In this document: one piece after another, positions 47,438 to 58,173 of the stretch
Numbering within the stretch: the first letter of the stretch is position 1
How the letters are laid out: every line of letters begins with the position of its first letter
NCBI RefSeq assembly: GCF_000235365.1
Contig: NC_016450.1
Span: 806,001-870,000, forward strand
Source of the DNA: Eremothecium cymbalariae DBVPG#7215
Lineage: Eukaryota > Ascomycota > Saccharomycetes > Saccharomycetales > Saccharomycetaceae
DNA length: 64,000 nt
Direction: 5' to 3'
Notes under the pieces: generated by a model
Told to the model about the DNA's origin: nothing
Seen by the model: only the letters and a program-made list of their open reading frames with translations
The model's database searches: none
Position numbers and translations under genes: made by a program

Positions 47438-48148
47438 ATGCCAAGATCTAAGCGTTCTAAGTTGGTAACTTTGGCTCAGACGGAGAAGAAAGGAAGAGAG
47501 AATAAGGAACGAATTTTCGATGAGGTGAGGTCAGCGCTAGATAAGTATAGATTTGTTTGGGTTCTGCAGTTGGAGGATATCAGGACACCGGTATTGCAAG
47601 AAATCAGGGGGGCTTGGAATGGATCTAAACTGATTCTGGGGAAGCGGAAGGTTTTAGCGAAGGCCTTGGGAGCTAATCGGGAGACGGAATATAAAGAGAA
47701 TATTCATCGATTAGTCAAATATTTTGATGGGGTTACTGGGTTATTGTTTACGGATGAGGAGCAGGTGACTGTTGAAGAGTATTTCAAGGCGTATGTAAAG
47801 GCGGACTACTCGAGGGCAAAGTCGAAGGCTCCTTTGACGTTTAAGATTCCTGCCGGGGTGGTGTATTCTAGAGGAGGACAGACGCCGGAGGAAGAAGATA
47901 TACCTATGGTACATTCTTTGGAGCCAACGATGCGTAACAAGTTTAAGATACCTACAAAAATTAAGAACGGCAAGATCTTTTTGGAGAATGAGTACTTGGT
48001 ATGCGAGAAGGGTCAAACTTTAGATGTGCGTCAGGCATTGATTCTAAAGCAGTTTGGGATTGCTGCTGCTGAGTTCAAGGTTAAGATACCAGCTTTCTAC
48101 GACAATAAATCGGCAAATATGGAGGCCATAGGTATCAATATGGAATAA
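47438..48148 (+). CDS. MRT4: Ribosome assembly factor Mrt4
   Basis: From ATG 47438 the protein has 236 residues, the same as S. cerevisiae Mrt4, and starts MPRSKRSKLVTLAQTEKKGR. The frame runs 12 bases further upstream without an ATG. Mrt4 is a nuclear paralogue of the stalk protein P0. It occupies the P0 site on pre-60S particles until Yvh1 releases it. The uL10-type domain (ERIFDEVRSALDKYRFVWVL, GKRKVLAKALG) and the closing segment (HSLEPTMRNKFKIPTKIKNG, RQALILKQFGIAA) are complete. The acidic P0 tail is absent, as expected for this paralogue. Confidence 0.97.
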   Translation: MPRSKRSKLVTLAQTEKKGRENKERIFDEVRSALDKYRFVWVLQLEDIRTPVLQEIRGAWNGSKLILGKRKVLAKALGANRETEYKENIHRLVKYFDGVTGLLFTDEEQVTVEEYFKAYVKADYSRAKSKAPLTFKIPAGVVYSRGGQTPEEEDIPMVHSLEPTMRNKFKIPTKIKNGKIFLENEYLVCEKGQTLDVRQALILKQFGIAAAEFKVKIPAFYDNKSANMEAIGINME

Positions 48149-48259
48149 TATTCCTTTTCAATCATTTCGCATATATGAAGATGTAAATACAGATGTAGTA
48201 GTGTACATTATTTTGTTAAAAAAATAGATTTAAGCCCATATAATATCATATTGAGTGAG

Positions 48260-48751
48260 TCAATTAAGACCCTCTATGGTACATAGATCATCAGAAGCTG
48301 ATGAAATGTGACGCCAATAACTTTCAAGTTTCTGCATCTCAGCATTTGCTGGTGTACTATGCAATACGAATTCGAAATCTAAACCATGTCTCTTTGCAAC
48401 TCTAAATGATATGTTATAGATCAAGTTCGTTAGTCGTACCTGCGACACACTCAGACGACTATCAGTAGATGCAACTTTTAGCAACACATCTAGTCCATAT
48501 ATAACCAATGTCTTGAAGTCAGTCTTAGATTCCGTTTCAAACTTTGTAAGATACATGAAGAGATACTGGAGTTTGTCTAGGAACATTATCTTGACATTGT
48601 GCCGGCTGTTCGCTACAGCCTGAACTGACGGATAAGTGAACGCTCCAGACGGTAACTCCACTTCGAAATACTCTCTAGGCCCAGCTCCAAGCACAAATAT
48701 AAGTGACTTTTGCTCATTTTCATTAATGATACGTTTTAATATAGCCTCCAT
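48260..48751 (-). CDS. SHU1: Shu complex subunit Shu1
   Basis: The 163-residue protein (S. cerevisiae Shu1, 150) shares with it a LIFVLGAGPREYFEV start segment, MFLDKLQYLFMYLTKFE in the middle and TLVIYGLDVL after it. Shu1 is a diverged RecA/Rad51-paralogue fold without Walker motifs. With Psy3, Csm2 and Shu2 it helps Rad51 filament assembly in error-free bypass of lesions. Its place just before MRP4, on the opposite strand, matches YHL006C-YHL004W and strengthens the call for this poorly conserved gene. Confidence 0.85.
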   Translation of the reverse strand: MEAILKRIINENEQKSLIFVLGAGPREYFEVELPSGAFTYPSVQAVANSRHNVKIMFLDKLQYLFMYLTKFETESKTDFKTLVIYGLDVLLKVASTDSRLSVSQVRLTNLIYNISFRVAKRHGLDFEFVLHSTPANAEMQKLESYWRHISSASDDLCTIEGLN

Positions 48752-48967
48752 TTATTGACAGATTCATGATGGTGTTCGTTATATATTCAAGTTTCATACA
48801 AATGGCTCGTCCAGTTCCTTTTCATTGAATTCGTTTTCAGCGACAGTGTGAAAAATTTTTGGAATGATGTTCTTATAACTCTGTCTAGATATTTGGTTTT
48901 AAGTCTAAATAGAGAAGAGTTGCTTGGTCGGTCTAAGAACTAAGGATCTCTCGTGTCCTGAGTCACA

Positions 48968-50134
48968 ATGTCACTGAGATTTGCGGCTAGAAATGTATTA
49001 AGGAATGCCAGGCTGTCAATCAGGTTGCAGTCTACCGAAGTTAAAGCGACTGCTGAAGTTTCCACTGATGGTGAAGTAATATCTAAAGAACGGCTGCGTG
49101 ATTTTAATATACAAGCACAGCAAATGCTTGAAGAGGCATCTCGGTTACCTATGGAAAAAGCATTAGAATTAAAAGAACTCATGAATAGTCCGTCGACAAA
49201 GAAGGAACAACAATTGGATGAGAGGTTGCTTGAATTTTTCAGAAAATATGCGAAATATAGCAAGTTCCTGGAACCTCAAAATAATTCCACTAAAGTTCTT
49301 GATTTCGATATTAAGTTTTCACCCGAACAAGAGTTTCCTTACTTGGTGGAAACGTCTAAAGATCAAGCATATTCTAAGCAAGAGCTATTTTTACGTCAGT
49401 TAAAGCATGCCTCCCACACTGGTAGACTGGGTGCTGATATTAAAGACGTTTATTTCCCACACAAAGATATATTCAACCCTCCATCTGTGGAAAAGCTATC
49501 AATTGATAAGCTCTCTGCAGCTGGTGTGCATCTGGGCCAGTCTACTTCTCTGTGGAGATCTTCCACGCAACCATATATTTATGGTACGTATAAGGGAATT
49601 CACATTATCGATTTAAATAAAACTCTTTCCCACTTGAAGAGAGCTGCACAGGTTGTCGAAGGTGTTGCCGAACGTGGTGGTATTATTTTGTTTCTGGGGA
49701 CTAGAGAGGGCCAGAAACGTGTTTTACAGAAGGCTGCAGATAGAGTTAATGGTTATTATGTTGCTTCCAGATGGATTCCGGGCACTCTAACTAATCCTAT
49801 TGAAATCTCCAGTGTGTGGGACAGACATGAGGTTGATTATTCTGGCAAACCTACAGGTAGAGAATTGTCTCTACATGAGTCAGTAAGCATTGTAAAGCCC
49901 GATTTGTTAATCGTGCTGAATCCTACAGAAAACAGGAACGCTCTAAGAGAGGCTATGAAGGCTAGAGTTCCAACCATCGGTATCATTGACACAGACTCTG
50001 AGCCATCGATTGTTACGTATCCTATCCCAGGTAATGATGACTCCTTGCGTTCTGTTAACTTGCTCATCAGTATCTTAGCGAAGGCTGGTGAGAAGGGGTT
50101 AGCAAACCGTCGGAGAGAAGTTGTTGAACACTAA
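48968..50134 (+). CDS. MRP4: Mitochondrial ribosomal protein uS2m (Mrp4)
   Basis: The 388-residue protein is close to S. cerevisiae Mrp4 (394). The first 20 residues ([20 protein letters not shown]) are basic and free of acidic residues, as in a mitochondrial presequence. The uS2 domain follows a helical N-terminal extension. Signatures include [50 protein letters not shown] and [20 protein letters not shown]. It is part of the mitoribosomal small subunit. It lies divergent to SHU1, as in S. cerevisiae (YHL004W). Confidence 0.96.
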   Translation: MSLRFAARNVLRNARLSIRLQSTEVKATAEVSTDGEVISKERLRDFNIQAQQMLEEASRLPMEKALELKELMNSPSTKKEQQLDERLLEFFRKYAKYSKFLEPQNNSTKVLDFDIKFSPEQEFPYLVETSKDQAYSKQELFLRQLKHASHTGRLGADIKDVYFPHKDIFNPPSVEKLSIDKLSAAGVHLGQSTSLWRSSTQPYIYGTYKGIHIIDLNKTLSHLKRAAQVVEGVAERGGIILFLGTREGQKRVLQKAADRVNGYYVASRWIPGTLTNPIEISSVWDRHEVDYSGKPTGRELSLHESVSIVKPDLLIVLNPTENRNALREAMKARVPTIGIIDTDSEPSIVTYPIPGNDDSLRSVNLLISILAKAGEKGLANRRREVVEH

Positions 50135-50426
50135 CATTAAGAAGATCCCATATCCAAGCTCGAACTTTAAAAAACAGACCTTGTACATAAGTATTCAGAT
50201 ATATAATAAGTATTAACCAGAGCACCACTAAATTTCCGGTATTAGAACTAAATATTCGGGGACGTATGCATATTTCAGCATATTGGACCATATAATGCGC
50301 CAATGGGAATGTTATGCAAAAAGGGAGTTTATGTATCTTCTACAAGTTCAGATGGGAAGAAAAATAACAAAAAAATCAATTAATTAGATATATTTGCAGG
50401 AATATCATTTCGACTAATGAAGAAGA

Positions 50427-51638
50427 TCATTGTCTTTTCTTGTTTCCCAACTCCTCTGGTGAATCTTCGGACTCACTGTCACTTCTCTCATCTTTCTGAA
50501 CACCTTGGACTATCATGCGGTACAAAATTCTTATAATTAAAAACAACCAATAGAGGTTAACAAGCTGTAGACAGAGTAGCAAAAAGAAAACAATAGGTAA
50601 TGAAATCCAACACTTGTATTGCTGGGTTGCAAAATTCAAAGTGAAGTCGCCTACGGTACGGAACTCGGTTAGTATTGACCACAAAATCCTGAGGTTGGTG
50701 TAATGTCTCAAGTATACCCATGAACTTACAAATAATAAAAAGAATGGGGGTGTCAAAATAGAATCCAAATAATTTAAAATTTTAGATACTGCAAGGAAGA
50801 AATCTGAGACATCCATGGTAATATATACAGCAAGTCCCATCTTCGTAAAGTGGAATGAATAAGAAAGTGAAATTAGTGCTAATGTCACAATATGGTGAAA
50901 TACCAACTCCTTAAAATCCTTCCGTGGTTTTTCGACCTGTAAGACTAAAATACATGCTTGCTGAGCCCAAAATGCTGCTTGGCCAAGATAAAATATCTTG
51001 TATAAATATTCATTCTTTAAATCAGGCATAGTCTTGTACATCGCTGCAGTTTCAAATAACCATAAGTCAGTGTGATACATGATATACAGACCGAATGGCC
51101 CTGATAGGCCATAATAAAAGGTAGAATATGCCTGCTCCATCATTCTTCTCATCTTATGCTTACTAGTAATACCCAACCATAACGTCATAGGACGTAAAAA
51201 TACCTCCATCATAAATTCACGTAAGAATGTGAAAAAGATCATATAATAGAACACAAAACATAAATCCTTGATACCTTTGCCATACATGTTCGAATTCTTA
51301 TCTTTATAAGATATCGAAACAAACATATGAAGAAAATTAGATTCAGTCTTGTTACCAGAAGTGAAATAAAATGTGTAAACAAGCACCAAAATTACCAACG
51401 GACTCAACCAAGAATGGCGGTAAGTCAGCTCCCTATAGTTCAACCAAATCCTCTTGAAACTCCCAATTTCTTCTTCTGAGGTACCAGATAAAGCTCTTCG
51501 ACGAGCTTTCGCAGCCATTTTTGACGCCGTAGTTTCGGGCATCGTAGATAGACCGGGAGTAGTATCTCCTAATCCAATATGACCAATGGAAGAGGTACGC
51601 CTCCGCGTACCTTCCACTGCTTTTAGTCGATCCTGCAT
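50427..51638 (-). CDS. LAG1: Ceramide synthase (Lag1/Lac1 ancestor)
   Basis: From ATG 51638 the protein has 403 residues (Lag1 411, Lac1 418); the open frame upstream lacks an ATG. It acylates sphinganine or phytosphingosine with C26-CoA in the ER. The TLC domain spans about 150-365 with many membrane segments. It carries the active-site pair H248-H249 in [17 protein letters not shown], and [20 protein letters not shown] after it. The C-terminus is acidic and serine-rich ([11 protein letters not shown]), like the CK2-regulated tails of the yeast enzymes. The flanking genes MRP4 and HSE1 are those of LAG1 (YHL003C), while MRT4 and CAP1 nearby are those of LAC1 (YKL008C). It is thus probably the single pre-duplication gene. 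Confidence 0.95.
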   Translation of the reverse strand: MQDRLKAVEGTRRRTSSIGHIGLGDTTPGLSTMPETTASKMAAKARRRALSGTSEEEIGSFKRIWLNYRELTYRHSWLSPLVILVLVYTFYFTSGNKTESNFLHMFVSISYKDKNSNMYGKGIKDLCFVFYYMIFFTFLREFMMEVFLRPMTLWLGITSKHKMRRMMEQAYSTFYYGLSGPFGLYIMYHTDLWLFETAAMYKTMPDLKNEYLYKIFYLGQAAFWAQQACILVLQVEKPRKDFKELVFHHIVTLALISLSYSFHFTKMGLAVYITMDVSDFFLAVSKILNYLDSILTPPFFLLFVSSWVYLRHYTNLRILWSILTEFRTVGDFTLNFATQQYKCWISLPIVFFLLLCLQLVNLYWLFLIIRILYRMIVQGVQKDERSDSESEDSPEELGNKKRQ

Positions 51639-52069
51639 TTTCCCAGTATTATTGGATAATAAAAACACTGAGATTCGTCCGATAAGTTATATATTTCTTC
51701 TGTGGTTGTTTGAAGAATGTCTGTTCGTTTCCAATATCTAATCGCTCTGCTCTAACACCAATTGTTCTTTTAACTGAATAGATAAAACTTCCAAGAGGAT
51801 AGATAGTACTGAGTAGCTGTCTAAACCTAACAGGATCTTGATATCTGGGTGTTTTTATCATTCCTTGTAAAGCTGTCATGGAGAAACAAAGACGTATCTG
51901 ACGCTTTTTATCGATGTATGAAGTGCTAATCAGCATATCACGTGATCTGGAAAAGTTGAGTTCCTAACTTTCGAGAAATTCGTTTTAATAATGGAATACA
52001 CATGCAGCACGTCAGGGGGATTGCAGCTCAGTGTGGATCAGAGCCATTGTTAGAGTCCAGGGAGTAATT
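51639..52069. promoter_or_regulatory. Divergent LAG1-HSE1 promoter with TCACGTGA
   Basis: A palindromic TCACGTGA lies at 51938-51945 between the diverging genes. The minus-strand frame at 51649-51936 has no recognisable content. Nothing else was seen. Confidence 0.5.
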
Positions 52070-52600
52070 ATGGTTGAAGAGCAAGAAGTTTCAAATTCTG
52101 TTCTAAGGGCAACTGATGCGAAGTTAAAAACTGATAATTGGCAATACCTTCTAGATGTTTGCGATTTAGTAAGGGATGATCCAGAGGAAGCATGTCGGTA
52201 TGTCATGAATACGGTTGAGGCTCGTTTGAAACAGCATGATGCCAATGTGATTCTTAGGACGATGTCGCTTGTGTCATGTTTGGCGGAAAACTGCGGGTCT
52301 CGATTACAGCAAGCCATAGCCTCTAAACATTTTACGGGGGTACTCTATGGTCTTGTTGAGGGAAAGCAGGTTCACCTTGCGGTTAAGAGAGAGGTTTCTA
52401 AGGTTGTGAAGCAGTTAGCGAATTCGTTTAAAGGTGATCCATCTTTGAAGTCTATGATGGATTTGCATTTAAAGATTGTTAGGAAGTACCCCCATTTATC
52501 TAGTGAACCTGAAGTCCCTCAAAAAAGGGAAATGAGCCAAGATTCAAAGCTGAAGGAGGAACGAGATCTAGAGGAGGCTTTGAGACTATCACTTATGGAA

Positions 52601-52632
<32 letters not shown>

Positions 52633-53449
52633 GCAAGCAAGATATAGTCAGACGGTTACGTCGGGTATGCAACCAATGCAGCCGGACGTTACTCACCAGG
52701 ATGGTTTGCACCCGGGACAGGAACAGAGACATACGTCCCAATTATTTCAAGTCAAGAAGGTACGAGCCATGTACAGCTTAAATGCTAGTGAATCTGATGA
52801 ACTATCATTTGTTAAAGGTGATGTGATTACCGTAATCGAACAGGTGTATAAAGATTGGTGGAGGGGTACACTGCGTGGGAAGGTTGGTATTTTCCCCCTA
52901 AACTATGTCACTCCATGTCCTGAGCCAACTCCAGAGGAGCTAGCCAGAGAATTGGAACAAGAACGGGAAATCTTTGAGCAGAATGGAAATGTAGACAAAT
53001 TACTTCAAACGTTAAAAACGTCCAATGATGTGGATGTTTCACAAAGTCAGCAGATTGGCGACCTTTATGCTACTGTCACTCCATTGAGACCCCAAATAAC
53101 AAAGATGATAGGTAAATATGCTCAAAAGAAAGAGGAATTGACTTCATTAAGGGAGGTACTTGCAAATGCAGAAGCTACCTATAACCAAATGTTGGATCGT
53201 GCTGCAAACACTTATTCATCGACAATCCCAATGTCTCCCAATCAATCACAGTTCTACGACAGAATGCAGTATCAACCTACATATTACCCTTCATCTGCTT
53301 ATGCACATCCAAGACCTGTGATAAACCCGCAGGATGTAAATGGTCCTTCTCAAAATATACGACCTGGAATTCAAAACCAGCCTCGGCAGATGTATATGGA
53401 TAGTAGTAACTACACAGTTCAGTACCCAAATGAACCATCAAACTATTAG
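52070..53449 (+). CDS. HSE1: ESCRT-0 subunit Hse1
   Basis: From ATG 52070 the protein has 459 residues (S. cerevisiae Hse1, 452). With Vps27 it forms ESCRT-0 on endosomes and binds ubiquitinated cargo. Domains in order: VHS (about 8-140, [20 protein letters not shown]), UIM (about 164-180, [15 protein letters not shown]), polyQ tract (about 179-190), SH3 (about 230-285, ALYDY-like [17 protein letters not shown] and [10 protein letters not shown]) and GAT-like core (about 300-380). The tail is Tyr/Pro/Asn-rich. The LAG1 neighbour matches YHL002W. The frame extends upstream only with non-ATG codons. Confidence 0.95.
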
Positions 53450-53664
53450 TTGTAGTAATAAGAATGTATATCTCAAATCATGTCATGCTGATTCAACAAC
53501 TTATATGCCTTTTATCAACTGTTTTCTTCATCAAGAGAAAAGTGTTATTTTATTTCCTTGATCAACAAACGGACAAAAAAGCATTAGTTCACACGTAATT
53601 CCATCCCCTTTATGAAAAGTGACTAGAAAGAAAGCGCCTCAGACAACGATCTCCACAATATAAG

Positions 53665-54450
53665 ATGTCAAAGTTTGTGGACCTTATTACCCAATTGGTG
53701 TTTGATGCCGCTCCTCAAGAAATAAACACAGTTTCAGAGTTATTAGCAACAGTTACTGACAACAAGAGTAACGATGTCATCCTTCAAGTGGTTGGGGAGT
53801 ACAACGTTGCAAAGCGCCTTCCCATTGATTTGAATGGTTCTTATGTATTTGCTACTGAATATAACAAGCAAGGTTCTAAGTTTTATGACCCCTTTCATAA
53901 GGTTTTGTTCTCAGTAGATCATTTGAAAAGGGTTGGTCTAGATGTGGAATCTCATGAGGTAGATGTTACCAAGGAACAAAAAGATATATACGAACAGTTG
54001 GGAGACTATATATCCGGTAGTTTCCCAGGTTCTGGCACATATACAGTACTTCCTGCCGATAACGCAGATGAGCTGGTCATTATTATTGTTAGCACACGTT
54101 ATAGTCCTAATAACTACTGGAGCGGCTACTGGAAATCGGAGTATATCTATAATTCAAGTTCAAGAAGCTTAAAGGGAGATGTCCATGTATCCACTCATTA
54201 TTATGAGGATGGAAATGTTCAATTTAACACCAGTGAGGTTTTCGATGAGGAAGAAGTGGACGAAGTCGTCAAGACCATTCATAAGTTAGAATCTGCATTT
54301 GAAGCAAGATTAGATAAATCCTTCAGAGAACTAAATGAAGGTGAATTCGCCAAATTAAGGAGAAGATTACCCGTGACCAGGTCGAAAGTAAGCTGGGGTA
54401 AAGCAATTGGTAACTACAGACTAGGCAAAGATGCCTCCAAGGGTATGTAA
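53665..54450 (+). CDS. CAP1: F-actin capping protein alpha subunit
   Basis: The 261-residue protein (S. cerevisiae Cap1, 268) pairs with Cap2 to block the barbed ends of actin filaments in cortical patches. Family features include the NYWSGYWKSEYIYN segment (about 152-165), the beta-strand DVHVSTHYYEDGNVQF, and the C-terminal tentacle helix LRRRLPVTRSKVSWGKAIGN. The ATG at 53665 gives MSKFVDLITQLV. Its place beside SFT1 and RPL14 matches YKL007W. Confidence 0.95.
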   Translation: MSKFVDLITQLVFDAAPQEINTVSELLATVTDNKSNDVILQVVGEYNVAKRLPIDLNGSYVFATEYNKQGSKFYDPFHKVLFSVDHLKRVGLDVESHEVDVTKEQKDIYEQLGDYISGSFPGSGTYTVLPADNADELVIIIVSTRYSPNNYWSGYWKSEYIYNSSSRSLKGDVHVSTHYYEDGNVQFNTSEVFDEEEVDEVVKTIHKLESAFEARLDKSFRELNEGEFAKLRRRLPVTRSKVSWGKAIGNYRLGKDASKGM

Positions 54451-54599
54451 TAAACTGCAAACTACAAAACGTGACCATTTCAGTTTTCTTCCCGGATATA
54501 GCTTGTTACGCATATATCTATGTTTATAAATCATAAATTAAACTAGCATTTAAGCATTATGCTATGCTGGCCTGCACATCTTATTAATTTTTTTGACTG

Positions 54600-54974
54600 T
54601 TAGAACAATTTAAACATATTGTATATTATAAAACACACTAATAGAGAAAGCCCAACCATTCTCCAAATATTATTCCCTGCTAACATTGACCTTGCTAACC
54701 TAGTTGATGAGTTCTTGATATTTAACATAAGCGCACCAAAAGAATTCTGCATCTCATCGATAAAGGAATTGTCGGCTGCAGCCTGCGAACCTATATCTCT
54801 GTTTATGTTTCTAAACGTGGAAAGCTTATTAGATAACTCATCAAGTCTCCTATTGTTCTACAATCATCATCACGATCATCATGTTAGTCTATTTGTTTCT
54901 TCATGTCCATCTGACCATCATTATCATCAAACACATACGCTATTCTCCACTTGCGAATATCTACTATCAGACAT
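54600..54974 (-). CDS. SFT1: Golgi Qc-SNARE Sft1 (spliced, two exons)
   Basis: Exon 1 is 54939-54974 (12 codons, MSDSRYSQVENS). The donor GTATGT is at 54938-54933, a branch-like GACTAAC lies near 54889, and the acceptor TAG ends at 54858. The intron is 81 bases. Exon 2 is 54600-54857. The joined product has 97 residues, the exact length of S. cerevisiae Sft1, and shares with it KLSTFRNINRDIG, NIKNSSTRLARSM and a tail anchor starting IWRMVGLSLLVCFII. Sft1 acts in intra-Golgi retrograde transport with Sed5. Because both exons are short, simple ORF calling misses it. In S. cerevisiae SFT1 (YKL006C-A) lies on the far side of RPL14A; here it lies between CAP1 and RPL14. Confidence 0.93.
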
Positions 54975-56076
54975 CTCTACTTATATTCTCACCTTTGCAT
55001 GACAAGTAAACTTGCTTGTGTTTGCTAGCCCCAGACTCTGTAGTCACATTACACAAGCTTTACTTTCTCTGGCCTCTTTGTTTCCGTCAGTAACCCGGAC
55101 AAACAACCGTAGTGCTGCGAACGCTCGCCCCTACTAAACAAGATAAACTCTCAACAAGTTATGTACGATATACAAAGAGTTATGATTTACTATTGATAAC
55201 CGAAGCAACAAGTATCAGCGTAGATCTTGGTGTTTTGTTGTTTAAATTTTCATTTTTCATCAACATTAGGCAACGTTGTCATCACGTGTATTGCATTCGA
55301 CTATCTTAACCCGTGACTGCTGTCATTGGCATCCTCTCTCACGCAGAATATCTTCACTATTCGTCAGAATAAAAGTTGTTCGCATGTCTCAAGATACCTA
55401 TAGTAGAGCATGGCGGTGCTCCAGGTTATCCTGACCTAGATCGCAAATTATATCATCACACGAGACATAGGTTCTACTAGAGGATTGCCAGCGGCACCAG
55501 CTACTGTTACACTTAACAGCATACTGTATATTTATCTTATCTTTGGTTAATTAAGAAGGTGAAGGTAATTTAAAACAAGAAGTTTCAAATGTATATGCAT
55601 AATTCAGTTAAAGCTTAAGCTTATATATATATGCGGTTTGAACTTTTCAAAAGAAATACAGTACACTCATCGTATATTCTTGTGGACTGTCCTGAACATT
55701 ACACCCGTACATATATCATTGCATCCTTTCATCACATACATTTTCTTCCTTCGCGTAACGGAACTTGGTTCCAATTTTTTAAAAACACTAGGCGCACCGA
55801 TGGGCTGGGCCGAGCGGCGCCGGCCTCGCCGGCTGGCGCCAGCACGAACCGCGGGCTCCGCCAGCGTAGCTGGTGCCCTCTCCTCCCAACTAACCGCAAG
55901 GCGCCTGCGAGCGTTCGCAAGTGCTCGCAGGCTGCTACAGCAGCTGCTGCGTTGTAGAACCACCGACTCAGACCAAAGTCAGTTTCCGGAACTTGAAAAT
56001 AAGTAGGAATAAGCATTACAAATTGCGTAGCACGTATCGAGACCTGGCTCAAAGGTAGCAGCAGAACAAAATAAAG
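54975..56076. promoter_or_regulatory. Long RPL14 upstream region with Rap1 site and GC-rich block
   Basis: A perfect Rap1 site ACACCCGTACAT is at 55701-55712. A TCACGTG site lies at 55282-55288. A sharply GC-rich block with inverted repeats covers about 55795-55950, between the Rap1 site and the RPL14 ATG. Overlapping small frames on both strands through the GC block look like by-products of base composition. No gene is supported. Confidence 0.6.
55795..55950. repeat. GC-rich structured block with inverted repeats
   Basis: This stretch stands out from AT-rich surroundings. GCCTGCGAGC at 55903-55912 and GCTCGCAGGC at 55923-55932 are perfect inverted arms around a 10-base loop. CCAGC-GTA-GCTGG at 55861-55873 is a second perfect hairpin. 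A GGCGCC pair flanks GCCGGC-type palindromic sequence at about 55813-55837. It could be a structured RNA or leader, an inserted element, or a local promoter feature; I cannot decide. Confidence 0.6.
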
Positions 56077-56762
56077 ATGTCCACCGATTCTAGTGTTAAG
56101 GCTTCCAACTGGAGATTGGTTGAAGTTGGCCGTGTTGTTTTGGTCAAGAAGGGCCCATCATCTGGAAAGTTGGCCGCTATCGTTGAAATCATCGACAACA
56201 AGAGAGTATGTCAAAGAAATCATAATTTACAGGGTATATGAGGCTTATTGTTTGTTTTATTGTGAATTACACCATGTTCTAAATGCCAAGTTTCCTAGGC
56301 GGAGGTGGTTCTGCAGCTGTGTGTTGCTCCTTACCAGCAGCTAGGGAAACGGTACCTAAGTAACGCCATGTAATATTTTGTGATTATTTCCTCTACGATA
56401 GAACAAACATGCCTTTTCATGCTCGCACTCGCTTGTGCTACTTTAATTTCATTATACTAACATCCTAAAAACAGGTTTTGATTGATGGTCCAGAAACTGG
56501 CGTCCCCCGTCAAGCTTTCAGTCTAGGTCACGTTGTCTTGACTCCATTGACCTTCGATCTACCAAGAGGCTCAAGAACCTCCACTGTTTCTAAGAAATGG
56601 ATTGCCTCCAATGTTACCGAAAAATGGACTTCCTCCTCTTGGGCTAAGAAGATCGCTCAACTTGAAAGACGTTCTGCTTTAACCGACTTTGAAAGATTCC
56701 AAGTCATGGTTTTGAGAAAGCAAAAGAGATACGCTGTCAAGAAGGCTATTGCCAAGGCTTAA
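56077..56762 (+). CDS. RPL14: 60S ribosomal protein L14 (eL14), one intron
   Basis: Exon 1 is 56077-56205 (43 codons). The intron 56206-56474 (269 bases) has GTATGT, TACTAAC at 56455-56461 and an ACAG acceptor. Exon 2 is 56475-56762. The product has 138 residues, as in S. cerevisiae, with [20 protein letters not shown] at the start of the KOW-like fold and [20 protein letters not shown] near the end. The intron falls after NKR, and the conserved V-L-I-D-G follows. S. cerevisiae has RPL14A (YKL006W) and RPL14B (YHL001W). Neighbours here fit both, so this is probably the pre-duplication gene. A Rap1 site lies 365 bases upstream. Confidence 0.97.
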
Positions 56763-58173
56763 AAACATGGCCATAACTACTTTTACCAAGAGTTTTCTTC
56801 TCGGGCATGAAAATACAAATCCATATATTGTTTATTCGATAATATAATGTATATCTATTATTAAAAGGAAAGCAGCTTTCTTTTGTTGTGTGTGAGTGTC
56901 CGTGCGTGCGTGTGTCCGTCGCCCGTATATATATATATATCATGTGACTTATTATTACGTAATCATATACCATCCCATCACTGCTTAACTAATCACAGCC
57001 GAGTTGGGACCCGTTAGGCGATGTCCAAAAGCTTTCATACATAATCCATACGTAATACATACATGCATGCATCACAAACCATCTGCCTATTATTCATCAA
57101 AAGCTATACCGTGACACACTAAAAAACAACGCAATCCCAAAAAGAATACCAGTTCCACAAATTCCTCGGCTTCCCTCAGGCACATCCATATCCCGGCAAC
57201 TAACTGGTATCTCCTCCGCCCGCAGCCCTCGGAACCGGAAACACAAAATATACCGTCGCTAACTTTTTTGTAAGGTCGTCCTTCCGCACCATATTGCCCT
57301 CTAAGCCGACAACCAGCCAGTGATCATCCTTCCCTCCTTACAATAAACGATAACCACTTCTGACAAACATACATTCCGCCCCTCAAGGGAACGGACTTTT
57401 GCCTACATGCGCCACGTAAAAGACATATTTATATATATATATATCAAAATAACATCCTACTACAACTCAACCGACACACTGGAACACATTTTCTTTCCTG
57501 TTGCTGCTATAATCACCTACCTACCTAGTTTGTTGCTTTTCACTCACGCTCACTATACAAAAAAAGAAGCAGGCAACCTATACACAAACAAACCACTTCA
57601 GTTTTGGTTCTAAGATATAATATTCGAAGATCAAACGTACATATATATATTCCGCCATCATTCTAGCATCCTTAGAAAAAAAAGTTACCGCCAATTATAA
57701 ACATACAGCACCGCAGCAGTAACAACAACATAAACGAGAAGTTTTTAATAGTGTCTGAAAAAACCCAAAATATATTTTGAGAAAAGCCACAAATATTTTG
57801 AAAAAAGGCAAAAATATTTTGAAAACAATACTCACGTTGTTTTCATTTTGTTTTAATTTTCTTACATTAAAAACCGAGAATAAAAAAACAAATAAGCTTT
57901 TTTCTCTACCTAAAGGATTCTTCTTTATCTCAAGAAAAAGAGAGTTAAAAAGGAGAGGAAAAAAAGATTATAATAAGGTGACAATTTTTGTTTTTTTCTA
58001 GTCAACTCCATCTTCTACCTCCATCCGCTGTTTTTATATCATTAGAATTTATTTTGGTTTAAAAGGGTGGGAAAGAGAAATTCGAATTAAATTCTCAATA
58101 GTATATATACTGAGATTATCCAGGCTAATATATAGTGGGAAAAGGAGATAGGTACAAAAAGCAAAATAAAGAT
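56763..58173. other. 1.4-kb intergenic region upstream of AUR1
   Basis: No gene is supported. In S. cerevisiae BYE1 lies in this interval; no trace of its domains is seen here. A three-unit imperfect tandem repeat occupies 57765-57828. A TG/TA-rich stretch lies near 56890-56942. Confidence 0.5.
57765..57828 (+). repeat. Imperfect 22-bp tandem repeat, three units
   Basis: Units 57765-57786, 57787-57808 and 57809-57828 share the core AAATATTTTGA-AAA. The first unit has an extra TA and the last is shortened. They lie about 350 bases before AUR1. Confidence 0.75.

Noticed and set aside
54619..55002. Plus-strand ORF of 127 residues
   Set aside because: It is antisense to SFT1 exons and intron, and has no recognisable content.
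55631..56052. Four overlapping ORFs on both strands in the GC-rich block
   Set aside because: They follow from the high GC content, which removes stop codons; none has a recognisable domain or sensible start.
56093..56344. ORF covering the RPL14 intron
   Set aside because: It reads RPL14 exon 1 in a wrong frame and runs into the intron.
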